Assembly (NCBI RefSeq): GCF_000341355.1
Contig: NC_020300.1
Span: 1,178,001-1,242,000 of the forward strand
Reading direction: 5' to 3'
DNA: 64,000 bases
Source of the DNA: Bartonella australis AUST/NH1
Lineage (GTDB): Bacteria; Pseudomonadota; Alphaproteobacteria; Rhizobiales; Rhizobiaceae
The stretch's first letter is position 1; each line of letters starts with the position of its first letter. Shown here in pieces: positions 42,875 to 51,760 of this stretch. The notes below the pieces were generated by a model. It did not search any database, had not been told where the DNA came from, and was given only the letters and a program-made list of their open reading frames with translations. A program made the translations under genes and the position numbers.

Positions 42875-43380
42875 GAAAGAAATATGAACTCACGAATGAG
42901 ACGACAAAAATATTGATGAAAAAAGAACTTTATAGGATCCGTGCTCTACGTGACTTTGGTGACGTTAAAGCCGGTGACTTAGGCGGCTTTGTTGAAAGCG
43001 AAAAGAACCTGTCTCAACAAGGCAATTGTTGGATTAGCGGCAATGGTAGGGTTTATGACAATGCATGTATCCGTGATAATGCGCAAATTTTCGGTGATGC
43101 GCAGGTGTGTGGCAACGCGTGGGTTTACGACAATGCGCAGGTGTATGGCAAGGCGTGGGTTTCAGAAACTGCACGGGTTTACGGCAATGCGTGTGTCATG
43201 GACAATGCTGGAGTTTATGGAGATGCACGTATCCATGATAATGCGCAAATTTATGGCAAGGCGCGAGCTTCATGTCGCGCAACTATTCACGACAGTGCTC
43301 GGGTTTATGGAGACACTGAACTCCACTACGATGCAGTGGTTAGCGGGTGCACACAGATCTTCGACAACAAATTAGCCTGA
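42871..43380 (+). CDS. Left-handed beta-helix-like repeat protein
   Basis: 169 residues from the ATG at 42871. After a short N-terminal part (ELYRIRALRDFGDVKAGDLG), about twenty six-residue repeats of the type V-Y-G/D-N/D-A-x follow (e.g. NARVYGNA-like units ARVYGNACVMDNAGVYGDAR), predicting a parallel beta-helix. Similar repeat proteins are common in phages, usually of unknown role. Located in the recombination operon upstream of the Sak4-like ATPase. Confidence 0.7.
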   Translation: MRKKYELTNETTKILMKKELYRIRALRDFGDVKAGDLGGFVESEKNLSQQGNCWISGNGRVYDNACIRDNAQIFGDAQVCGNAWVYDNAQVYGKAWVSETARVYGNACVMDNAGVYGDARIHDNAQIYGKARASCRATIHDSARVYGDTELHYDAVVSGCTQIFDNKLA

Positions 43381-43398
43381 TGGAAAGGGAGAGCAATA

Positions 43399-44493
43399 AT
43401 GAATATCCAACGCGCTGTCCGCGAACAGGTGCATACTCTAACTTTAATCGCTGGCCCATCTGGTTCAGGAAAGACGTATAGCGCCCTATTATACGCCCGT
43501 GGTTTGGCGGGACCAAACGGGAAAATAGGCCTGATTGACACCGAAAATAAACGCTCGTGCTTTTACGCAGATATCGCAGGTGGTTTTGATGTCATTGACC
43601 TTGACCCGCCCTTTACAGCTGAGCGCTATATACAAGCTGTTAAAGCATTTGAAGAGGCCGGTTATAAAGCGATCATTATTGATAGCATTTCTGATGAATG
43701 GGAAGGTCCAGGCGGCGTTCTTGAACAAGCAAAAAACGCCGAAATGAAAACAAAAAAACCAGGATTGCACTGCTGGATAAAACCAAAGGAGGACCATAAA
43801 AAGCTTATTCGTGAACTTGTACAAACCAACGCACATTTAATCTTTTGTTGTCGGGTAAAAGATGACCTCAAGCAAGTAACGGTTGAGGGCAGAAGAGAAA
43901 TTGTCAAGGAAGGCTACGCCCCTATCCAAGACAAATCCTTCCCCTATGAAATGACAATATCAATGATGCTATCGGAAGGCACTCATTTCCCAGAAATAAA
44001 AAAATGTCCAGGTGATATTCGTCATGCATTTCCAGATAATAAGCCAATTGACATTAGCTCTGGTACGGCAGTGCTTGAATGGAGTAATATGGGCGTTGCC
44101 ATTGACGAAGAGCAGGAACTGTTAAAGCGAAACGGAATGATAGCTGCCTCAAACGGCACGAAGGCTTTGCTTGAATGGTGGAATAGTCTCGACAAAGAAA
44201 CCAAGCATAAATTCTCCCATCTCAAAGACACACTTAAGGGCATTGCCGAAGGTTATGATCAAATTGGACATATCCCTGATCATGAGGATTTACAAGACAC
44301 CACCACTATAACAGACGCACAGCAGACAGAAATTAAGAATATATTGTCGGCATTAGGTCGTGATGAAGAATCTTTTCTCAAATATGCACGTGTCCCTTCA
44401 TTAGGCTTTTTAACAGAGACGCAAGCATTAGAGCTCTTAGCTCATCTCAAAGATATGCTTCATGAGCAAGTCTCTGGCTCTCGTGAGGTATAA
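43399..44493 (+). CDS. AAA/RecA-type ATPase, probable Sak4-like annealing protein
   Basis: The 364-residue protein has a Walker A motif (IAGPSGSGKTYSALLYARGL), a Walker-B-like segment (YKAIIIDSISDEW) and AHLIFCCRVKDDLKQVTVEG. Its place before a YqaJ exonuclease is that of the annealing/recombinase partner in phage recombination modules; Sak4 proteins are RecA-like ATPases used for this. A generic AAA ATPase is the alternative. The C-terminal third is poorly conserved. Confidence 0.75.
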   Translation: MNIQRAVREQVHTLTLIAGPSGSGKTYSALLYARGLAGPNGKIGLIDTENKRSCFYADIAGGFDVIDLDPPFTAERYIQAVKAFEEAGYKAIIIDSISDEWEGPGGVLEQAKNAEMKTKKPGLHCWIKPKEDHKKLIRELVQTNAHLIFCCRVKDDLKQVTVEGRREIVKEGYAPIQDKSFPYEMTISMMLSEGTHFPEIKKCPGDIRHAFPDNKPIDISSGTAVLEWSNMGVAIDEEQELLKRNGMIAASNGTKALLEWWNSLDKETKHKFSHLKDTLKGIAEGYDQIGHIPDHEDLQDTTTITDAQQTEIKNILSALGRDEESFLKYARVPSLGFLTETQALELLAHLKDMLHEQVSGSREV

Positions 44494-44494
44494 C

Positions 44495-45091
44495 ATGGAA
44501 CAACGTACAACTGAATGGTTTAAAGCCCGCTTGGGCAAAATCACGGCTAGTGGTGTTAGTAAGCTGTTTTCGGGCAAAGCGACTTACGAGGGATATATTT
44601 TTGAGAAATTATCTGAACGCCTCACTGGTGAATTGAAAGAACATAAAGTCACAGCTGCCATGCAATGGGGCATAGATCATGAAAAAGAGGCTCTTGATGC
44701 TTACGCATTTGCAACGAAGCATAAGGTGCAAAAGGTCTTTTTTATCAACCACCCTGAAATCGAAATGGCTGGAGCAAGCCCTGATGGTCTTGTCGGTGAT
44801 GAAGGCCTGGTTGAAGTCAAGTGCCCTGAAAGCAAAACCCACATAGGCTTCTTGGTGACGGGTGAACCTAAGGAAGAATATATGAGACAAATGATATTTC
44901 AGATGGCCTGTACAGGCCGACAATGGTGCGACTTCATGTCCTATGATCCACGCTTTCCCACCAAATTTCGCATGAGAGTGAAGCGGTTTTTCCGTGATGA
45001 TAGCGCTATTAAAAAAGTGGAAGAAAAAGTCATAAAGGCTCTGGAAGAAATTGATCAAATGGAAGAACAGCTCTGTTCTGGGGGGAATTAA
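44495..45091 (+). CDS. YqaJ-like recombination exonuclease
   Basis: 198 residues from the ATG at 44495, with GAGG upstream; an earlier ATG at 44462 overlaps the ATPase gene. RTTEWFKARLGKITASGVSK is typical of YqaJ, and the nuclease core shows AGASPDGLVGDEGLVEVKCP, the PD-(D/E)XK motif. It resects DNA ends for annealing. Confidence 0.92.
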   Translation: MEQRTTEWFKARLGKITASGVSKLFSGKATYEGYIFEKLSERLTGELKEHKVTAAMQWGIDHEKEALDAYAFATKHKVQKVFFINHPEIEMAGASPDGLVGDEGLVEVKCPESKTHIGFLVTGEPKEEYMRQMIFQMACTGRQWCDFMSYDPRFPTKFRMRVKRFFRDDSAIKKVEEKVIKALEEIDQMEEQLCSGGN

Positions 45092-45094
45092 ATC

Positions 45095-46087
45095 ATGGCT
45101 TCAAAAAAAGCTGTACAGATCTTGAATCTTGATGCAACCGTCAAGAGACGTGAAGAAGAACCCAAGAAGAGTTTAATAAAAGGGCTTGTCCGCAAAGGTT
45201 ATGAAAGCCTTAAAAGTAAGTTATCAAAACCTAGGCACCCTAAAAAGGGTTCAATTGAAGAGCTTATTTGCAAATATTATGAAAGTATTGAGTGGAATAA
45301 ACTATCCGAACCCACACGTCGTCAACGTCAATCTGTGTTTACGCGCTTGATCAATAAGAGCGGTCACGTCCCCTATTCAGCAATTACTAAGAAGACGTTA
45401 CAGCACACTGTGAACGCGCAACAGGATAAACCAGGAGCCGCTGGTAATTTTATGAAAGCCATGAGCGGCTTATTTAAGTGGGCTGTTGACATGGATTATA
45501 TTATTACAAACCCAGCGATTGGCGTTAAAAGAGCTATATATCAGAACAAAGATGGGTTTATAGCTTGGACAGAAAAAGACGTAGAAACCTATTATGCGCA
45601 TTGGCCCGAGCGTACCAAAGAGCGTGTATGGCTTGACGTTTTGCTTTATACGGGCTTGCGTCGTGGTGATGCGGTCCGTATTGGCTGGAAAGATGTTAGA
45701 GACGGTATCTTATTTTTAACAACGGAGAAAAGTGGCTTTCAAACAGAAGTTCACCTCCCCCTTTTACCGGCACTTCAAGATAGTCTGGAGCGTGGCAAAA
45801 CTGGTTCTGACAATTTTATATGCGGTGAAAAAGGGGATTCTTTAACGAAAGAAAGCTTTGGAAATTATTTCCGTAAAGCTTGTAATGAAGCTGGGATTAA
45901 AAAATCTGCTCACGGTGTGCGAAAAATAGCCGCCACACGTGCTGCAAATTCTGGCGCGACACTGGCACAAATGAAAGCGCTGTTCGGTTGGACAGATGAT
46001 ACCATGGCGTCGCATTACACAAAAACAGCAGATAGAAGGAGACTTGCTATTGAAGCAATCAATAAACTCAATAAAAGTTCAGAATAA
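45095..46087 (+). CDS. int: Phage tyrosine integrase
   Basis: The 330-residue protein has an N-terminal SAM-like core-binding domain (about residues 65-150) and the catalytic domain with Arg in LLYTGLRRGDAVRI, the lysine in TEKSGF, HGVRK (His-x-x-Arg), the Trp in LFGWTDD and the Tyr nucleophile in MASHYTKTADRRR. It sits 59 bases from the right att core, so it is the integrase of prophage A for tRNA-Leu. Confidence 0.95.
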   Translation: MASKKAVQILNLDATVKRREEEPKKSLIKGLVRKGYESLKSKLSKPRHPKKGSIEELICKYYESIEWNKLSEPTRRQRQSVFTRLINKSGHVPYSAITKKTLQHTVNAQQDKPGAAGNFMKAMSGLFKWAVDMDYIITNPAIGVKRAIYQNKDGFIAWTEKDVETYYAHWPERTKERVWLDVLLYTGLRRGDAVRIGWKDVRDGILFLTTEKSGFQTEVHLPLLPALQDSLERGKTGSDNFICGEKGDSLTKESFGNYFRKACNEAGIKKSAHGVRKIAATRAANSGATLAQMKALFGWTDDTMASHYTKTADRRRLAIEAINKLNKSSE

Positions 46088-46145
46088 ACAGTGAAAAAAC
46101 ATAGCAAAATTAAACAATGATGAGTCGCATATTCGTGATCTCGTC

Positions 46146-46161
46146 CCTCTTCTGGGCACCA
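46146..46161 (+). repeat. att core, right end of prophage A
   Basis: An exact copy of the 16-base core CCTCTTCTGGGCACCA. The bases before it (CTCGTC) differ from those in the tRNA, so homology ends at the core. Confidence 0.9.
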
Positions 46162-46711
46162 TTATATTTGCAAAAATATAATAAAAATAATTAGTTATGA
46201 ATATATAACTTTCTTTGGCCCACTTTTCAGCCCGCCTTTCGGTGCGCGCTTGAATGATCTTAATCGAGACTTATTGAAAGATCATATCTTTTGAAAATAT
46301 TACAATTGTGCCTATCTCCCTGTGCCTGTGAAACACGAAATGTGTGTCCCTTATATCTTCAATCGCTTGGTTGCCGTACAGGAGGAAACCCGCAGAATTT
46401 TCTAAGATAGGCACGATTGTACTTTTGAGTTTCCGCGCTTTTTTTGCTATTGATCTGATTAGAAAGACGGATCACTGATCGCCCATTCATCTAAATCTTC
46501 CGGCTGATTACACCGAAGAGTGCTTACAAGATTCCCGCGCGGACCATCGCTGTTTATTGCTAGACACACTAATGTATGCCGAGTAATTAGCACACTAAAT
46601 TTCTCGACGAGGTACTTGGATACGCCACTGTCACGCAACTAGGAATCTACGTCATGATCGCCCTGCCTGATAACCGTTGTCTCTACGAGCTCTATAAGCG
46701 CTAATTCGGCA
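46162..46711. other. Intergenic stretch without a supportable gene
   Basis: About 550 bases right of the att core. No open frame of quality is seen; only the short similarity to 49400-49445. Confidence 0.4.
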
Positions 46712-46894
46712 CTACAAGCAGCACCGGCAAGGCTGCTTATCCTGTTGTATAGATAAAGTTGAAAGTGTCGATGCCGCCTCACTTATGGTCAACATACTAA
46801 AAATATTCGCATAGACAGACGCCGCCGTCACCAAATCCAATACAACAAAAATGACTGAAACGCTTAAAAAGCATATTATGTACCCAATGATCAC
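46712..46894 (-). CDS. Possible small membrane protein
   Basis: The 60-residue frame begins with a hydrophobic segment (MIIGYIICFLSVSVIFVVLD). Its ATG overlaps the stop of the upstream small frame (ATGA), which suggests a pair. No family recognised. Confidence 0.35.
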   Translation of the reverse strand: MIIGYIICFLSVSVIFVVLDLVTAASVYANIFSMLTISEAASTLSTLSIQQDKQPCRCCL

Positions 46895-47130
46895 AAGAGT
46901 ACAAAGTCTATTTTTTCCACTAACTCTCTTCCCCGTCGAATTTGTACGCTATCTTTAATTCCCGCAGCCATTAAGTCTACCTTCACACTAAAGTCCACGA
47001 TATCATAATATTCTAGGACGTACGCTTTTTCTATTTTTCTGCGGTTCTCGGGCCGATGGATGGCATAACGCTCGATGAGGACTTCCGACTTCCTTAGCTG
47101 TATTGATTTCGTAGGATGCCCCCTATTCAC
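46891..47130 (-). CDS. Possible small unknown protein
   Basis: The 79-residue frame is rich in charged residues (AIHRPENRRKIEKAYVLEYY, KVDLMAAGIKDSVQIRRGRE). It looks coupled to the membrane frame downstream. No family recognised. Confidence 0.35.
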   Translation of the reverse strand: MNRGHPTKSIQLRKSEVLIERYAIHRPENRRKIEKAYVLEYYDIVDFSVKVDLMAAGIKDSVQIRRGRELVEKIDFVLL

Positions 47131-47185
47131 GACTAAAAACTACATCTACTATACCACCAAATGACGGAATTAAACCCTTAGGTCC

Positions 47186-48403
47186 TTACGTTTCGCGCTC
47201 GCGCAACTTTTCCCAATAAAAATTTACGATCATGCCAATGATACCTGCAGTCATGCTGATGATGCCAATCCATATAAGAGCGGATTGGACGTCAATTAAA
47301 TCGATAAATCCGCCACCTATAAAACCCACAAGAACTGACGTTTGAAGGATAAATGCGTAGGCAGGCATTTGTTGTTTACGCAGCTCTTTAGGGATATGCT
47401 TCATCATAAAGCTAGCCATTAGCGTATTTTGCACACCATTAGCTATCCCTATTAATAAGGATGATAATAGCATGAACTTAACATTTATACTGCTTGCTAA
47501 ACAAAATATTCCAAGCCCGATAGATGTGGCGGCCAAACATGCTCCTGGTGCGTAGCCCAAGCGCTTAAAAAGCCCAGTAAAAAGTAAGGGACCAAAAACA
47601 AGTCCAATGCTTGTGGCACTCACAATTAGGCCATAGATTGGAGCATCAAAATTAAGAATTTTGCGCATATAAACGATAAGCAAAACCCCTTCCGCTGAAA
47701 TAAAGATGATTGTGATAATCAGTGGAATCAATACGAAAGTGATCGCTTTTTTACCAAACAGCCCTACAAGGTCGAGGTGCTTTTTGACCTTCTTTGCTGT
47801 GTTTTCATCCCTGAAAGCTTCTTTGTTTTTATGCCTTTCTTCTGCTTTGAGCTTTTTTAAACAGAATTTCATAATAAAGCCCGAAAGCAAAACCGCTACC
47901 GCCAACCACACCATTCCGTGAGTATTTTGTAGATAGTCGAAAAACAAACTTCCCACTAATGGGCCGCCTACATAGCCAAAATTGCGTAAACTTTGAACAA
48001 CGCGGTTAATCCAATCCAAACGCTGCTCACTTTCGGCAAAATCGGGTATGACCACAAAAATTGCTGACCACAGCATTGAAAGGACCGATCCCAAAGCCGC
48101 TGACAGTATAATATAGGCCCAAAATTGGCTTGAGAAGGCCGCAATAGCAATAAGAGCTGCTTCGCCACAAAAAACAGCCAAAATAAGTTTAAAAGGTCCA
48201 AAACGATGCAATAAATAAGGGGCTGCAAGGCTTGAAACGATGCCACATAATAAGCCTGTTGACAAAAGTGCAGAGACGAATTTTGTATTCTCTGCCAAGC
48301 GCAAGGCAAAGGTAATTTGCGCTGCTTCATCGGAAAGGCTTGCAAAAGTTAGCATAAAGCAAGCACAAAGCTGTAGAAAAATACTAAATTTTATTCTTGG
48401 CAT
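47186..48403 (-). CDS. MFS-type transporter
   Basis: 405 residues from the ATG at 48403, which has GGGGGG ahead. About twelve hydrophobic segments occur; the central loop is highly charged (KKLKAEERHKNKEAFRDENT, around residue 195-220), dividing two six-helix halves, as in major facilitator proteins. The substrate cannot be told. It is intact while its neighbours are decayed, so it may be under selection as cargo of element B. Confidence 0.85.
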   Translation of the reverse strand: MPRIKFSIFLQLCACFMLTFASLSDEAAQITFALRLAENTKFVSALLSTGLLCGIVSSLAAPYLLHRFGPFKLILAVFCGEAALIAIAAFSSQFWAYIILSAALGSVLSMLWSAIFVVIPDFAESEQRLDWINRVVQSLRNFGYVGGPLVGSLFFDYLQNTHGMVWLAVAVLLSGFIMKFCLKKLKAEERHKNKEAFRDENTAKKVKKHLDLVGLFGKKAITFVLIPLIITIIFISAEGVLLIVYMRKILNFDAPIYGLIVSATSIGLVFGPLLFTGLFKRLGYAPGACLAATSIGLGIFCLASSINVKFMLLSSLLIGIANGVQNTLMASFMMKHIPKELRKQQMPAYAFILQTSVLVGFIGGGFIDLIDVQSALIWIGIISMTAGIIGMIVNFYWEKLRERET

Positions 48404-48803
48404 AGTGCCCCCCATGATGCCAAACTTGCGGTAAGATCCAAACATGTCCGCCGTTCAATTTTTGATAATTCGAAAATTAAATCGGCTATATCTATTTTGA
48501 TTCCCAGAGAACATTTATATAAAAACCGCACGTAGAGCTGGCTATAGGGCAAACAGATACAATGACCATTCGCAGATGCCAATAGTTCTTTTGGTGTCAA
48601 AAGCGGTATCCATTGTAATATGGTATATGACGCAAGTTTTATAATATCTTCTATTTTTGATACCTTTGTGTGGGGGGAGAAGGACGTGCACTCCCGATCC
48701 GGGAACTTATTTCCATCATTAAGCATGCCACAGCTAGCCTCTCTTTAAAAGCACCATTTTTTAAGAGTGTATAAAGCACAGATAACTGGAATTCATCATC
48801 AAC
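48391..48803 (-). pseudogene. Broken gene of unknown family upstream of the MFS gene
   Basis: Two frames appear to make one damaged product: FQLSVLYTLLKNGAFKERLA (end of the frame at 48651) continuing after a shift into IIKLASYTILQWIPLLTPKE and IKIDIADLIFELSKIERRTC, which runs into the MFS start. Its 5' end is fused to the integrase ruin. I do not recognise the family. Confidence 0.4.
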
Positions 48804-49366
48804 TCCCAAAGCCGCCGCATGTCTCAAGCAGATATTAAGGCGGTTTATCACCTTGCGAGCTGTATCAGCCCTTTTATGCCAGATGGGTGCAAGAGTATCT
48901 ATATCCGAATACAATATCCCGGATATCTGCCTGATCTATATCCGATACCGGTACATTGCCAAGCTCGGGTAAAATATGAAGTTGAAGAGGAATAAAACAG
49001 CGCCTTGTCTTACCATCACTCTTTAATTCAGCTTTACGGCTCTCGAAAGTATCCGCAGCGATATCTTTCAAAAAGTGAAGGTTACTGGCCGCTTCGCGTT
49101 TCAGCTTTACCAGTCGCTTGATAGGATCATAGCCTTCACGTGATACAGAATGCCATTGTTCAGCAGCCCACCGTGCTTCCTTTAAAGATACGGTATTGAT
49201 AGCGCCGAGCCCCATCCTCTCGCCATCGTCCGTGCGCTGTAAATCGCAAAACCCACTCGCCGGTTTCGATAGTCGTTTTCACCAACCATAAGCCTGCTTC
49301 GTCATTACATTTCCCAGTAGACAGCGCAGTAACAGATTTTACGCTTAAACGATTCATTGCTCGCAT
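48804..49366 (-). pseudogene. Decayed integrase (P4-type, DUF4102 arm-binding domain)
   Basis: Three frames together read as one integrase N-terminal half: RLSVKSVTALSTGKCNDEAG, LWLVKTTIETGEWVLRFTAH; AINTVSLKEARWAAEQWHSV, LQLHILPELGNVPVSDIDQA; APIWHKRADTARKVINRLNI. At least two frameshifts are needed, and the catalytic domain is missing. It is a different family from the intact integrase at 45095. Confidence 0.85.
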
Positions 49367-49523
49367 GTTCCCGCCCATCTTCTATTATGACTTGTCAGTC
49401 CATCTTTCAGCGTGCACTTGAATGATTTTCAGTGATGCTGGGGGAAACAAAAATATATTGCAATATCAATCCGTTTGATAACACGGGATAATTTTTTCTT
49501 TATCTTGTAATTTCAATATGTTG

Positions 49524-49539
49524 CCTCTTCTGGGCACCA
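49524..49539 (+). repeat. Third att core
   Basis: An exact copy of CCTCTTCTGGGCACCA. The sequence right of it (AAAGCGCTTTTT and on for ~380 bases) resembles that right of the first core at 3030. Confidence 0.9.
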
Positions 49540-49641
49540 AAGCGCTTTTTAAAGCTTTTGGGGACTCTTCTATGCCTTCTTTAAAGACGTAAAAACACGT
49601 TGAGAGTGTTATTTTACCTTTTTTAAGTAGAGGAAATAGAT

Positions 49642-49872
49642 TCAAATTTTCGGAAACCATTTTTCGATATGAGTAATGATATTATTAATTGCGTCAATGA
49701 ACTGTGATGTTCTGAGCGTGAATACTAGAAGACGTAATATAACCCATTTCAACATCCTTGTAAGCATTTTGAATTTTTTGTAATGATTTGAAAAATTAAA
49801 CAAAGATTTGGACTCTTTTTCTTTTAAATCCTTGATATCTTTTTTACGGATGATCTTCTGTTTATTCTGCAT
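49642..49872 (-). CDS. Small membrane protein, homologue of the gene at 3132
   Basis: The 76-residue protein is aligned end to end with the one at 3132-3362 (HYKKFKMLTRMLKWVILRLL, TLRTSQFIDAINNIITHIEK), with the same length and hydrophobic segment. It is intact although most of the element has decayed. Confidence 0.6.
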   Translation of the reverse strand: MQNKQKIIRKKDIKDLKEKESKSLFNFSNHYKKFKMLTRMLKWVILRLLVFTLRTSQFIDAINNIITHIEKWFPKI

Positions 49873-49884
49873 GTGTTACCTCAT

Positions 49885-49908
49885 AAAAAAAGCCCCCAAA
49901 ATGGGGGC
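49885..49908 (-). terminator. Intrinsic terminator, minus strand
   Basis: On the minus strand GCCCCC-ATTTT-GGGGGC followed by seven T; counterpart of 3375-3398. Confidence 0.7.
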
Positions 49909-50261
49909 TGATAATTTAATTAATATTGAATTTATGCGTATTGCTTAGCTGCACACATTGCCTAAATTTCGGGCTCTTTAAGACAGGATAAATATGATCT
50001 CATAATTCAATATTATCCCCATAAATTGCGTGTGCTTTGCCAGGGCTTTTTGTGTGCTTAAGATTTGTCCCTGTTTCTTTTGCGTCTCCTAACATAATCA
50101 TTTTTGGAACAACCTTCGACGTGGAATAAAGCGCCTGTCGCCGATCCAAGATGGTCATTGGAGCCCATTATATTTAAACTTTCGCCTTCACGTCGTGCCG
50201 CTTTGCCAACAAAGCACGTCCTTTTTGCCTTACAGATGAGTGTAGATCCTCCTTAAATATT
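49909..50261. other. Gap with phage gene fragments
   Basis: The left part (to ~50000) resembles the 3' end of the gene at 6048. The middle gives a minus-strand stretch (LDRRQALYSTSKVVPKMIML) without start or clear end, probably the remnant of a structural gene. Nothing intact. Confidence 0.4.
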
Positions 50262-50685
50262 TCACATCAATGCAAAATGGACTTCCATCCAATTCCCAAC
50301 AGTTTCGACAATAAAGCCATTCACCTTGCTGCTTGTATTCGTGCCATCAACAACATATTTAGCTCCAAGATAGCGCTGGCCTTTTGATGTAAGAGGAGGA
50401 ATAGTGATAGACAGAGTCTTTCCTTGCGATAATTTTTCGACGGGAACAGCGCCTGTTGTTCCAATCACTGTCTCATTTGTTTTAAGATCTTCACTATCGG
50501 CAATCACCAATTGAAACTCTACACTTTCTCCCCCCCTCAAAGGATTGTGGAATTGAGAAATGCATGTAAAGAGGCTTACCAGTTCTAATATTTCCTTGCG
50601 TAGACAGGTCAATGCTGTAGCGCAAATAGCTGGTTCCTTTCACCACCTGTTCTTTGCTGAATGTTAAAAGATGATTTGTAATCAT
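50262..50685 (-). pseudogene. Capsid cement protein (Bbp16-like), frameshifted
   Basis: Two overlapping frames form one product: NHLLTFSKEQVVKGTSYLRY, GKPLYMHFSIPQSFEGG and then EFQLVIADSEDLKTNETVIG, GAVPVEKLSQGKTLSITIPP. This resembles the cement protein next to the capsid in Bordetella phage BPP-1-like podoviruses. The frameshift lies near 50530-50550. Confidence 0.7.
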
Positions 50686-50702
50686 ATCTGTTTCTTTCCC
50701 CG

Positions 50703-51737
50703 TTATTCCACGACTTCTTCGGTGTTTAAAAGCGCGTCAACGCGGCGTAAGGGCACGCCCCGGGAGCCCAATAATAAATAAGGCGCGCTAAATAGCATAA
50801 GGCCTTTTTCAATTATCAGAGCTGGATGGCTCTTATCCAATATCGACATGACAAGCGCTTCATGAACAGATCGGTTCATGTAAAAAGCCGGCTTCCCACG
50901 CTCAGGCCTAGGAATATGACTAATAGCTTTCTCTAAAAGCTTTGTCAGTGCCGTTGGTGCATTAGGAGCTTGCGTTCCCTTCTGCTCGTTTAAATCGTCA
51001 ATATCAATATTGGCAATGCGCACCACATAACGCCAATCTTTAACAACAAGGCCGCTACGCCATTGATATAAAGACTCATAACCACGATATTTGCCACCCT
51101 CTGGATCTGTAATATCCATTTCGCCTAAATCTCGGTGAATGAGCCCGGCCTTTGAGCCTTTTGGGAAATGACAATACACCGTCTGCTCCTCCCAAACCAC
51201 CAGATAAACAGAGGTATTATTTGAACCGCGACCCCCTGCATCAAGGATATTGCGCCCATTTTCTGCCTTCATATCGCTATAACGAGGTGCGAGCCCAAGA
51301 AAATATTCTGAGTTCTTCTCCGGGTCACCATGAAATAGCATTTGCTCTTGCTCTTGATTCATCGAATTCAAAACAGCTATGTCTTCCGATAAGCGGAATT
51401 GTGATATATTCTCACTGAGCATTGCTAAATCTTTATCCACACTTGAGCGTGCCTCCAATATGCTACAAATCTCATCAACTTGGGTTGTCGTCGATTTACT
51501 GGAAGGAATCCCTTTGTTGAGAGCATGCCAATAAACTGTCGGTAGCCCCGTGCGAATAAAAACGCGTTCACCACCCTTGGGCAAATTACCCTCCTTATAA
51601 ACAGCGTCCTGCAAAATCTCATTGGTTCGAGATAAAAGATTTGCAATGATGGGGGTTTTACCATTAGGATCCTGCCGCTTGGCCCAATCGGCAAGGGTGA
51701 GATCAGAACTGGGTAAAGAGGTTGTTGTATTATCCAT
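50703..51737 (-). CDS. Major capsid protein, podovirus (Bbp17-like) type
   Basis: The 344-residue protein is intact: LTLADWAKRQDPNGKTPIIA, ERVFIRTGLPTVYWHALNKG, LGLAPRYSDMKAENGRNILD, DAGGRGSNNTSVYLVVWEEQ and YESLYQWRSGLVVKDWRYVV are typical of BPP-1-like capsids. It has no relation to the lambda E-type capsid of prophage A, so element C was another phage. Confidence 0.8.
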   Translation of the reverse strand: MDNTTTSLPSSDLTLADWAKRQDPNGKTPIIANLLSRTNEILQDAVYKEGNLPKGGERVFIRTGLPTVYWHALNKGIPSSKSTTTQVDEICSILEARSSVDKDLAMLSENISQFRLSEDIAVLNSMNQEQEQMLFHGDPEKNSEYFLGLAPRYSDMKAENGRNILDAGGRGSNNTSVYLVVWEEQTVYCHFPKGSKAGLIHRDLGEMDITDPEGGKYRGYESLYQWRSGLVVKDWRYVVRIANIDIDDLNEQKGTQAPNAPTALTKLLEKAISHIPRPERGKPAFYMNRSVHEALVMSILDKSHPALIIEKGLMLFSAPYLLLGSRGVPLRRVDALLNTEEVVE

Positions 51738-51760
51738 AATATATTTCCTTAAAGATTAGA

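Larger units (their letters stand above)
3014..46161. mobile_element. Prophage A: ~43 kb myovirus-type prophage in tRNA-Leu
   Basis: It is bounded by 16-bp att cores at the tRNA and at 46146-46161, with a full tyrosine integrase gene ending 59 bases before the right core. All modules of a temperate phage are present and mostly open: integrase, two repressors, recombination and replication genes, lambda-type packaging and head genes, P2-type contractile tail, tail fibre and lysis genes. Late genes read leftward, integration and recombination genes rightward. The head (lambda) plus tail (P2) mosaic resembles other alphaproteobacterial phages such as Wolbachia phage WO. It carries HigBA, VapBC, a methyltransferase, a nuclease-like gene and antirepressors as accessory genes. 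No broken structural gene was noticed, so it may be inducible. Confidence 0.93.
46162..49539. mobile_element. Element B: small island between att cores 2 and 3
   Basis: A 3.4 kb block between two exact att cores. It contains two small unknown genes, an MFS transporter and the ruins of an integrase of another type reading leftward, starting 157 bases from the right core. A sequence around 46215-46260 resembles the region upstream of the integrase ruin (49400-49445), so more than one event happened here. Confidence 0.7.

Noticed and set aside
46125..46161. Possible second tRNA-Leu end at 46125-46161 (and 49505-49539)
   Set aside because: Only the 16-base 3' core matches; no D arm, anticodon arm or 5' acceptor strand precedes it. 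These are att cores, not tRNA genes.
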